Assembly: GCA_016187945.1 (NCBI GenBank)
Contig: JACPIT010000005.1
Span: 1,240,001-1,304,000, forward strand
Origin: Opitutia bacterium
GTDB lineage: Bacteria; Verrucomicrobiota; Verrucomicrobiia; Opitutales; Opitutaceae
DNA length: 64,000 bases
Direction of reading: 5' to 3'
Position numbers and translations under genes: made by a program. How positions within the stretch are numbered: the stretch's first letter is position 1; each line of letters opens with the position of its first letter. This document shows positions 57,697 to 64,000 of the stretch, piece by piece. The notes below the pieces were generated by a model that saw nothing but the letters and a program-made list of their open reading frames with translations, was not told the origin of the DNA and did no database searches.

Positions 57697-58127
57697 GTTG
57701 AGAGTTGAGGGTTGAGAGTTGAGAGACCGGGCCTATTCGAGCGATTTGCGCAGGCCGCTCAGCATTCGATTGATCTCTTCGGCGTCACGATAGATCGCCG
57801 CGTAGTCCGGTGGGGAGAGGAAGCTCTCGTTTCGCGCAATGGTCGCTTGCGTCACGACTTCGCAGAGCGAGCCGCTCGCATAGCCGATGAATTTCGCGAA
57901 GTCGGCCGGAGGACGTGCCGATCCTTCGGCGACGTTCGACGAGATGGAGGTGGCGGCGCGGCGGATCTGGTTCGTCAGGCCAAAGCGCTCGTCGGAGGGA
58001 AAGGTTCGGGTCGCTCGATGGACGAGCCCGGCAAACGAAACCGACTTCTGCCAGACTTCCAGTTTCTCGAAATTGAACATGCGCGGTGAGTGAACCTCTC
58101 AACCCTCAACTCTCAACCCTCAACTGG
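57697..58127. repeat. Inverted repeat pair flanking the four-helix-bundle gene
   Basis: Left arm 57697-57726 (gttgagagttgagggttgag...) and right arm 58095-58127 (...ctcaaccctcaactgg) are inverted copies lying a few bp outside the stop and start of the enclosed gene. At the other loci with this family the arms lie close together, with no gene between. Confidence 0.8.
57733..58080 (-). CDS. Four-helix-bundle protein (23S rRNA intervening-sequence/S23-like family)
   Basis: 115 residues (begins MFNFEKLEVWQKSVSFAG). The EVWQKS.. start, LTNQIRRAATSISSNVAEG and FIGYASGSLCEVVTQ are the hallmark strings of the IVP/S23 four-helix-bundle family. Such genes occur inside 23S rRNA intervening sequences in some bacteria and elsewhere as free genes. 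The function is not established, but the protein is small, helical and cytoplasmic. It interrupts the liv operon between the substrate-binding protein and livH and is boxed by inverted repeats, so it looks like an insertion. Confidence 0.9.
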   Translation of the reverse strand: MFNFEKLEVWQKSVSFAGLVHRATRTFPSDERFGLTNQIRRAATSISSNVAEGSARPPADFAKFIGYASGSLCEVVTQATIARNESFLSPPDYAAIYRDAEEINRMLSGLRKSLE

Positions 58128-58147
58128 CGCGGAGCACCGCGCCGTCA

Positions 58148-59290
58148 TCACGGCTCGACGGATTCGAGGTAGACGAATTTCCCGTCGCGGATGGTGAAGA
58201 TCGCGGCGGATTTGGCGGCGTTGCGCTGGGCGTCGATCGTGATGCGGCCGGTGACGCCGGCGAAGTCCTGCGTCGCCGCCAGCGCGTCGCGCACGGCGTG
58301 GCCGTCGGTCGTGCCGGCGCGCTTGATGGCGTCGGCGAGCAGCATCACGGCGTCGTAGCCGAGCGACATGCCGGTGTCGGGTTTCAGGCCGAAGCGTTTC
58401 TCGAAGCGCGCGACGAACGACTGCACGGCCGGGTCGCGCGCCTCGGGCGAGAAGTGCGCGGTGAAGTAGCCGCCTTCGACGGCGCGGCCGCCGAGTTCGA
58501 GAAAGGCGGTGGCGTCCCAGGTGTCGCCGCCGAAGATCGGCACCGTGAGACCGAGCGCGCGCGCCTGCACGCAGATCAGCGCGGACTCGAGGTAGTCGCC
58601 GGAGGCGAAGATCGCGTCGGGTTTCGCGGCTTTGATGGCGGTGAGTTGGGCGCGGAAGTCTTTTTCGCCTTCGGAGTATTTCGGTTCGGCGACGATCTCG
58701 CCGCCGTCGGCGGTGAAGCGCTCCCGGAAGTATTTCGCGAGGCCGACGCTGTAGGCGGAGCCGTTGGCGACGACGAGGGCGACGCGGCGGGCGTGCAGGC
58801 GGTCTTTCGCGAAGCGGGCGAGCACGGTGCCTTGGAATGGATCGGCGAAGCAGGCGCGGAAGATGAAGTCGCCGGTCTCGGTCACGCGCGGGTTGGTGGC
58901 GGTGGCGGCGACCATCGGCACGCCGGCGGCCTGGCAGAGCGGGGCGACTTCGAGCGCGGGCGAGGAGGCGGTGCCGCTGACGATCGCGACGACGTGGTCG
59001 CGGTTGAGGAGTTTCTTGGCGGACGTGGCGGCTTCGCCGGGCATCGAGCGCGTGTCTTCGATCACGAGCGCGAGCGGGCGGCCGAGCACGCCGCCGGCGG
59101 CGTTGAGTTCCTCGACGGCGAACGAGGCGCCGCGGCTGTTGGTTTCGCCGAACGAGGCGTGTTTGCCCGTGAGCGAGGCGAACATGCCGATCTTGATCGG
59201 CTCGGGCGCGGCGGCGGTGGCGAGCGCGGAGGCGGCGAGGAACGCGGCCAGTTGAGAGAGGAGAGCTGAGAGTGGAGAGAGCCGGGCCAC
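58148..59290 (-). CDS. Branched-chain amino acid ABC substrate-binding protein (LivK-like), copy 1
   Basis: 380 residues. The signal peptide region reads MARLSPLSALLSQLAAFLAA, and its first residues are encoded by the 'ctctcagctctc' repeat at 59250-59281. The mature protein has the type I periplasmic-binding fold of the LivJ/LivK family: IKIGMFASLTGKHASFGE, AVEELNAAGGVLGRPL, VVAIVSGTASSPALEVAP, ATNPRVTETGDFIFRAC. It delivers amino acids or amides to LivHM. It is about 60 percent alike by eye to the second copy upstream, so the pair arose by duplication. Confidence 0.92.
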   Translation of the reverse strand: MARLSPLSALLSQLAAFLAASALATAAAPEPIKIGMFASLTGKHASFGETNSRGASFAVEELNAAGGVLGRPLALVIEDTRSMPGEAATSAKKLLNRDHVVAIVSGTASSPALEVAPLCQAAGVPMVAATATNPRVTETGDFIFRACFADPFQGTVLARFAKDRLHARRVALVVANGSAYSVGLAKYFRERFTADGGEIVAEPKYSEGEKDFRAQLTAIKAAKPDAIFASGDYLESALICVQARALGLTVPIFGGDTWDATAFLELGGRAVEGGYFTAHFSPEARDPAVQSFVARFEKRFGLKPDTGMSLGYDAVMLLADAIKRAGTTDGHAVRDALAATQDFAGVTGRITIDAQRNAAKSAAIFTIRDGKFVYLESVEP

Positions 59291-59345
59291 GATTGCGCGC
59301 TATGGAAGCTCTCAGCTCTCAACACTCAACTCTCAACTCTCAACT
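59250..59345. repeat. 'gttgagag' family inverted pair spanning the start of SBP copy 1
   Basis: Arm 59250-59281 lies inside the first codons of the gene. The inverted arm 59308-59345 lies upstream. Confidence 0.75.
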
Positions 59346-59432
59346 GGAGGGCGCCCAATGCAGGTAGTCGACCGAACGGAGCCGATGACGCACGACCACG
59401 GTCGAGCCGCGCGCAATCGACCAACGCCTCGA

Positions 59433-59516
59433 GGTGGAGCGCGTTGACCTCAACGCGCTCGGAATCTCGACCTGCGGCGGACGTCCTTGAACGCGTTGAG
59501 GTCAACGCGTTCCACC
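59433..59516. repeat. Palindromic repeat, 'gttgacctcaac' family, copy 2
   Basis: 25-bp arms 59433-59457 and 59492-59516 are inverted with one mismatch, 34-bp spacer. Matches the copy at 3599-3654. Confidence 0.85.
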
Positions 59517-59535
59517 CAGTCGATCGGACACAACG

Positions 59536-60657
59536 TCACGGCGCGACGCTGGTGACGAACTGGTATTGGCCGTTTTTCACGGTGAGGATCACGGCGGATT
59601 TCGAGGCGTTGCGCTTTTCGTCGATCGTGATGTTGCCGGTGACGGCGGGAAAGTTCTTCGTGGCGGCGAGGGCGTCGCGCAACGGCTTCGGGTCGGTCGT
59701 GCCGGCGCGCTTGAGGGCGTCGGCGAGGACAAGCACGGAGTCGTAGCCGAGTGCGGCATAGGCACCGGGCGCCTCGCCCCAGCGGGCGCGGTAGCGTTGG
59801 TTGAATTCCTGGACCTCGCGGCTGGGGTTGTCGGGCGAGTAGTGGGTGCAGAAGTGCGTGCCTTCGACCGCGGCGCCGCCGATGGCGATGAGCGCGGGGT
59901 CGTCCCAGCCGTCGCCGCCGAAGATCGGGAGCGTCAGGCCGAGCTGGCGGGCTTGGGCGCAGATCAGCGCCGCTTCGGTGAAGTAGCCGGGCACGATGAG
60001 CGCGTCCGGTTTCGCGGCTTTGATGGCGGTGAGTTGGGCGCGGAAATCCTTGTCGCCCTCGTTGTATTTTTGCTCGGCGGCAATCTCGCCGCCGTCGGCG
60101 ACGAAACGCTCGCGGAAAACTTTGCCGAGGCTGACGCTGTAAGCGCTGTTGGCCGAGGTGAGGACGGCGACGCGGCGCGCGTGGAGGGTTTCGCGGGCGA
60201 ATTTGGCGAGCACGACGCCTTGGAACGAGTCGATGAAGCAGACGCGGAAGATGTAGTCGCCGACCTCGGTGATCTTCGCGTTCACCGCGCCGGGCGCGAT
60301 CATCGGGACGTGCGCGTTTTGGATGACCGGGGCGGCTTCGAGGGTGCGGATCGAGGCGACTTCGCCGAGGATGGCGACGACGCGGTCGCGCGTGATGAGT
60401 TTTTTCACGCCGGTGGCGGACTCGCCCTGTTTGGACTGGTTGTCCTCGGTGAGCAGTTCGAGCGGGCGGCCGAGCACGCCGCCGGCGGCGTTGATTTCCT
60501 CGATGGCGAGGAGCGTGCCTTTGTGCGAAGTCTGGCCCCACGCGGCTTCCTTGCCGGTGAGCGAGGCGTATTCGCCGACCTTGATCGGGTCGGCGGCGTG
60601 GAGGCAGGCGGCAGCGGCCAAGGCGCCGCCGAGGAGGAGAGGGGTAAGGCGGTTCAT
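59536..60657 (-). CDS. Branched-chain amino acid ABC substrate-binding protein (LivK-like), copy 2
   Basis: 373 residues from the ATG at 60657 (MNRLTPLLLGGALAAAACLHA, a normal signal peptide; AAACLHA could also act as a lipobox-like site). Family strings: IKVGEYASLTGKEAAWGQT, AIEEINAAGGVLGRPLEL, TSANSAYSVSLGKVFRERF, GYFTEAALICAQARQLGL, SLGYD-type ALGYDSVLVLADAL. It is the first gene of the liv cluster and, unlike copy 1, has an intact non-repeat start. Two binding proteins feeding one permease would widen the substrate range. Confidence 0.93.
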   Translation of the reverse strand: MNRLTPLLLGGALAAAACLHAADPIKVGEYASLTGKEAAWGQTSHKGTLLAIEEINAAGGVLGRPLELLTEDNQSKQGESATGVKKLITRDRVVAILGEVASIRTLEAAPVIQNAHVPMIAPGAVNAKITEVGDYIFRVCFIDSFQGVVLAKFARETLHARRVAVLTSANSAYSVSLGKVFRERFVADGGEIAAEQKYNEGDKDFRAQLTAIKAAKPDALIVPGYFTEAALICAQARQLGLTLPIFGGDGWDDPALIAIGGAAVEGTHFCTHYSPDNPSREVQEFNQRYRARWGEAPGAYAALGYDSVLVLADALKRAGTTDPKPLRDALAATKNFPAVTGNITIDEKRNASKSAVILTVKNGQYQFVTSVAP

Positions 60658-60740
60658 GCGGGAGTTTTCGACAGGCAAAGCGACGCGCGTGTTCGGCACA
60701 ACCTTCAACTGGGCGACGGCGAGGTGCGCCGTGATTTGGT

Positions 60741-60819
60741 TGTAGGAGCGGCTTTACGCCGCGATTCGTTCGCGCGCGGCGCGCCTCGCGGCCAATCGCG
60801 GCGTAAAGCCGCTCCTACA
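60741..60819. repeat. REP doublet, 'tgtaggagcggctttacgcc' family, copy 2
   Basis: Perfect 24-bp inverted arms 60741-60764 and 60796-60819, 31-bp spacer; identical arms to 53969-54044. It is followed near 60850 by a smaller gcttcagcccgc / gcgggctgaa inverted pair. Confidence 0.9.
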
Positions 60820-60910
60820 ATTTTCGCGAGCGCGGGTTCGGGGTGGTGCGGTGCTTCAGCCCGCACGGCTGCTCTCTCGACGCGGGCTGAAACACCGCGT
60901 TGCTTTCCTC

Positions 60911-63001
60911 TCAGTCGCTCTCGTGCGCGCGCGGTTCGGCGTCGAGTTCGTGGCAGGCGTGGAGGAAGGACGCCGCAGACCAGGCTTGGAACGCCTTGCC
61001 CATCGGGCGGCCCGTCTGGCCGTGCACCCACTCGTTGAACTCCCACTCCTGGTCGCGACCGAGTTGATTCACTTGCGCGAGGCGCACGAGTTCGCGGCAG
61101 GCGACTTCGTGGAAGCCGAGGCGCTGGATGAAGCGCACCCACATGCCGCCGATGAACGGCCACACGCCGCCATTGTGGTAGTGGTGCGGCAGGTTGAGCA
61201 GGTTCACTGTGTAGTAGGCGCGCCAGTCGGGATCGCCGGCCTGCACGACCGGATAAAGATTCGCGACCGGCCACGGCTGGTTCACGCCGACGCCCCACAT
61301 GAAACGGAACGCCGTGCGCGCGCGCTCGACGTCGAGCAGGTTCATGAGAAACGCGAGGACGTTGGCGTAGACGTCGCAGCGCCAGTTGAAGGCGAAGGGC
61401 GTGATCTCGGCCAACAGGTAGTGCGTGTCGCCGAGCGCGAATTGCCGGTCGGCGAAGCGGTGCGGGCGGCGCGCCTCCTCCTCGCCGGGCTGCGTGGTCG
61501 TCCAGAACGTGTTCAGCACGCGGCTGCGGATGCGCTCCGATTGGCGCAGGTAGGCGGCGGCTTCCTTGAACTGGCCCATGAATTCGAGGATGCGGCCGTA
61601 ACAGACGTTGGCGCGGAACCAGAGCACCTCGTCGTAGAGGACGTTGTAGCTGCGGCCGAAGAGGTCGGTCCAGTCGCCGGCTTCGGGGATTTCGAGCAGG
61701 CCGTCGTTGTTGCTGTCCTGCGCGCCGAGCCAGTGCATCATGCGCTCGAGCCGCTCGGCGTGGCGGAAGAGCAGCGTGTGGTCGCCGGTGTGCGCGGCGT
61801 AGTTGTAGAGTGCGATCACGACCCAGAGGCCGCTGTCGATCGACGCGATGTTGCCGACGCCGGAGTAGTCGGGCGCGCCGGTGTCGATGCGGACATTGGC
61901 GGGCATCTGGCCGTTGGGCGCGATGGCGCCGAGCAGCGTCTCGAACGTCCGCACCTGTGCGGCGCGCACCGCGGCGTCGTCCACGCGCAGCGTGCTCCAG
62001 ATCGTGATGGCGCCGTCGCGCGCCCACACGCTGCGGTAGTTTTCGTCGGTGCCGGTGACCTTGTTGTCGGTCAGCGAACACGCGGAGAAGCCGAGCGGCG
62101 TGATGTTTTTCTTCAACGCCGCGAGCGCGTGCGCATAGCCGGTGCGGACGAACTCGCGCTCGTCGGGCGTGAGCGAGCCCAGGCGCGTGCCTTGGAAGAG
62201 CTGCCGAAAACCCTGCGCCATGCCTTCGGGCGGGATGCTGGTGTCGCGCTTCGTCGGCAGCGCGCAGATGACGCCGTGGTGACAGAGACCGTCGAGCACG
62301 CCGTCGGCGAGGATGCGGCGCGAACAGAAGGTCGGCAGGTCGACGGTGGCTTCGTAGAGTTCGGGCAGGGCGTTTTCGACGATGACGCCGCGCACGCCGG
62401 GCAGGCGGAACATGCTGGCGTCGTTGCCGGTGTCGCCCGCGACGATCACGCTTTCGAGCGGCACGCCGAGCCGCGCGCAGAGCCAGCGCAGCGCGCCGCC
62501 CTTCGTGGCCGAGCGTGGCAGCAGATCGAGGTCGCGCGCGCTGGAATAGACGATGTTGGCGGCGATGCCGACGCTCTCGAGCTGCTGGCGCAGCTCGCGC
62601 AGTGCGGCGGCGCTGGCATTGGGCAGATACCAACTGCTCTTGAACTCGTTCTGGAATTCCGGCGCCTGTTCGCGCACGCCCGGCAGCGCGTGCACGACTT
62701 CGCGCACGCGGGCGAGATTCCAGTCGCGTGCGAGCTCCTCGTCGAATTCGACGAGCGGCCGGCCGGCGGCGACGTCGAAGACCTCGGTGCCGACACCGCC
62801 GATCCAGAAATCTCCGGGCGGCAGCGTGCCGTCGTCGACGAAGCGGCGCAGGTCGTTCACGAGCCGGCCGCTGTTGTAGACGAGCAGCGGCCGCGCGTCC
62901 GGCGAGAGCGCGAGCCAGGCGGCCTTGAAGCGTGCCGTCGCCTCGGCGTTGCCGAGCAGCGTGCCGTCGAGATCGGTGGAGAAGAGGCGGACAGGAGGCA
63001 T
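60911..63001 (-). CDS. Fusion of HAD-IIB sugar phosphatase with (alpha/alpha)6 glycosidase-like domain
   Basis: 696 residues. Residues 1-260 form a HAD hydrolase: nucleophile/acid Asp10 and Asp12 (FSTDLDGTLLG), SGR motif II-like YNSGR, Lys in SATKGGALRWL and metal-binding VAGDTGNDASMF, as in sucrose-phosphate phosphatase. Residues about 280-685 resemble the (alpha/alpha)6 barrel of debranching/invertase-type glycosidases (YRSVWARDGAITIWSTL, SIDSGLWVVIALYNYA, NNDGLLEIPEAGDWTD, LYDEVLWFRANVCYGR, YHNGGVWPFIGGMWVRF). With the sucrose-phosphate-synthase-like enzyme just upstream it would make a sugar from its phosphate and then possibly cleave or remodel it. The acidic residues in RDG and GDWTD are candidate catalytic groups. 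The substrate is uncertain. Confidence 0.85.
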   Translation of the reverse strand: MPPVRLFSTDLDGTLLGNAEATARFKAAWLALSPDARPLLVYNSGRLVNDLRRFVDDGTLPPGDFWIGGVGTEVFDVAAGRPLVEFDEELARDWNLARVREVVHALPGVREQAPEFQNEFKSSWYLPNASAAALRELRQQLESVGIAANIVYSSARDLDLLPRSATKGGALRWLCARLGVPLESVIVAGDTGNDASMFRLPGVRGVIVENALPELYEATVDLPTFCSRRILADGVLDGLCHHGVICALPTKRDTSIPPEGMAQGFRQLFQGTRLGSLTPDEREFVRTGYAHALAALKKNITPLGFSACSLTDNKVTGTDENYRSVWARDGAITIWSTLRVDDAAVRAAQVRTFETLLGAIAPNGQMPANVRIDTGAPDYSGVGNIASIDSGLWVVIALYNYAAHTGDHTLLFRHAERLERMMHWLGAQDSNNDGLLEIPEAGDWTDLFGRSYNVLYDEVLWFRANVCYGRILEFMGQFKEAAAYLRQSERIRSRVLNTFWTTTQPGEEEARRPHRFADRQFALGDTHYLLAEITPFAFNWRCDVYANVLAFLMNLLDVERARTAFRFMWGVGVNQPWPVANLYPVVQAGDPDWRAYYTVNLLNLPHHYHNGGVWPFIGGMWVRFIQRLGFHEVACRELVRLAQVNQLGRDQEWEFNEWVHGQTGRPMGKAFQAWSAASFLHACHELDAEPRAHESD

Positions 63002-63004
63002 CGG

Positions 63005-63097
63005 AGTTGAGAGTTGAGGGTTGAGAGTTGAGAGACGGCGGAGAACGGGGCGCGGTGTGCTTGCCGGCTGTTCGCTCTCAACTCTCGCCTCTCAACC
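63005..63097. repeat. 'gttgagag' family inverted pair upstream of the HAD-glycosidase gene
   Basis: Arms 63005-63035 and 63073-63097 inverted, about 37-bp spacer; the inner arm ends 3 bp before the start codon. Confidence 0.8.
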
Positions 63098-63109
63098 ACC
63101 GACCATTCT

Positions 63110-64000
63110 TCAGTCGCCGTCGTTCCACGGTTCGTCCCACTCGGTGTCGGTGAAGGCGAGGGCGGTGGCGCGTTCCTCGATCAGGCTGACGAGTTGCTGG
63201 GCGATGCCGGTCCAGGTGAAGAGGCTGCGGGCCTTGTGCGCGCCCATGCGCGCGAGACGCGCGGAGAGGCGCGGGTGCTTGAGCACCTTTACGATCGAGA
63301 TGCCGAGGTCGAGTTTGTCGAACGAGTCGGCGTAAAGCGCGTGCCGGCCGAAGGTGACGGCGCGGTAGAGGCCGCCGTGCGTCGTGACGACCGTCGGCGT
63401 GCCGCACGCCATCGCCTCGATCGCGGTCATGCCGAACGGCTCGTAGCGGCTGCTGAGCACGAACACGTCGGCCGCGCGGTAGTGGTTGGCGAGATCGCGG
63501 TCGGAGACGAAGCCGCTGAATTTCACGCGCCCGCCGAGCTTGTAGCGGCGCACGCGCTTCTTCAGGTCGGCGAGGATCAGTTTTTCGTTCGCGTTGAGGC
63601 GTGTGCCGCCGACGGCGAGATGCAGCACGGCGTCGGGGATGCGCGGCGCGACGACGGAGAACGCGTCGATGAGCAGGTCGTAGCCCTTGTTGCGCGCGAG
63701 CCGGCCGATCGCGAGGACGGCCTTGCCCTCGTAGCCGAGGCGGCGGCGGAGGCTGTTGCGCGAGGCGACGCTGACGGGGAAGAACCGGTTGTCGTCGTAG
63801 CCGGGCGGGATCATGTGCACGTGCTCGGCGGGCGCGCCGTAGTCGCTCACGATCATGTCGACCTGCGGCGGCGTGGTGGCGATGACCTCGTCGCAATGCC
63901 GGTAGAGGATCGTCTCCTCCTGGATGCGCTGCGTGAAGTTGTATTTCTTTTCGAAGTGCGCGGCGTCCTGCGGAAAATCGCGCTCCATGAGCTGCTTTTT
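63110..64000 (-). CDS. GT4 glycosyltransferase, sucrose-phosphate-synthase-like (N-terminus beyond window)
   Basis: The frame is open past the window end (the codons before the first ATG, K-K-Q-L, fit the family), so about 297 C-terminal residues are visible. Family strings: RIQEETILYRHCDEVIATTP, MIPPGYDDNRFFPV, VLAIGRLARNKGYDLLIDAF, then the donor-binding SRYEPFGMTAIEAMACGTPTVV. The IPPGYD turn and the order of motifs resemble sucrose-phosphate synthase and mannosylfructose-phosphate synthase. The adjacent HAD phosphatase would remove the phosphate. The acceptor cannot be proved from this fragment. Confidence 0.85.
   Translation of the reverse strand, partial: KKQLMERDFPQDAAHFEKKYNFTQRIQEETILYRHCDEVIATTPPQVDMIVSDYGAPAEHVHMIPPGYDDNRFFPVSVASRNSLRRRLGYEGKAVLAIGRLARNKGYDLLIDAFSVVAPRIPDAVLHLAVGGTRLNANEKLILADLKKRVRRYKLGGRVKFSGFVSDRDLANHYRAADVFVLSSRYEPFGMTAIEAMACGTPTVVTTHGGLYRAVTFGRHALYADSFDKLDLGISIVKVLKHPRLSARLARMGAHKARSLFTWTGIAQQLVSLIEERATALAFTDTEWDEPWNDGD

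Noticed and set aside
53969-60819. Two identical REP doublets bracketing the liv cluster as ends of a composite transposon
   Set aside because: No transposase lies between them, each doublet is itself a full palindrome, and such repeats are scattered; kept only as repeats.

Overview
The window is GC-rich, densely coded bacterial chromosome. The gene set (Opitutus-like GH9 and GH106 glycosidases, a tricorn protease, a short EF-Ts, a DUF983 protein, and many palindromic intergenic repeats of the '...ggagcggctttacgccgcg...' kind) suggests a Verrucomicrobiota member close to Opitutaceae. That assignment is inference from gene style, not a database match. There are no phage genes, transposases or CRISPR arrays.

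Layout. 1-3.4 kb: a truncated secreted GH9 glycosidase with Calx-beta repeats, and a TonB-C-type lipoprotein. 3.7-13.2 kb (minus strand): an exopolysaccharide/capsule locus with a Wza-like lipoprotein, an unusual one-chain fusion of a Wzc-like co-polymerase (degenerate kinase P-loop) to a second Wza/SLBB module, a LuxR-type response regulator overlapping its histidine kinase, a GT4 glycosyltransferase, and a WecG/TagA-type glycosyltransferase fused to two STAS domains. 13.5-30.1 kb (plus strand): a tightly coupled biosynthetic operon. It encodes a free-standing adenylation-carrier loading protein (Thr-type code), a 2615-residue hybrid KS-AT-ACP-aminotransferase-C-A-PCP synthase, a Sfp-type PPTase, a small coupled ORF, a C-A-PCP-TE synthetase with a cysteine TE nucleophile, and a cyclic-peptide-type ABC exporter. 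Most junctions are ATGA overlaps. The predicted product is a short lipid-free peptide containing a Thr-derived 3,4-diamino acid (an aminostatine-like unit). 30.1-33.0 kb (minus, convergent): a second natural-product cassette of type III PKS, FAD oxidoreductase and SAM methyltransferase.

33.5-53.9 kb is mostly housekeeping and stress: a membrane sensor kinase, initiator tRNA, rpsB-tsf, DUF983 protein, tRNA-Ser(CGA), an aldehyde dehydrogenase, a three-gene ECF-sigma/envelope-stress operon, tricorn protease, M3 oligopeptidase, a double TonB-C protein, HtpG and a GH106 rhamnosidase. 54-60.7 kb is a branched-chain amino acid (liv) ABC system on the minus strand, with two substrate-binding proteins and a four-helix-bundle (23S IVP-like) gene sitting between inverted repeats. 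60.9-64 kb holds a HAD phosphatase fused to an (alpha/alpha)6 glycosidase-like domain, behind a truncated sucrose-phosphate-synthase-like glycosyltransferase.

A theme across the window is the abundance of at least seven families of palindromic intergenic repeats. Several lie directly on gene starts. In the liv cluster they appear to form, or to have removed, the normal 5' ends of genes, and one lies in frame inside the megasynthase as an interdomain linker.
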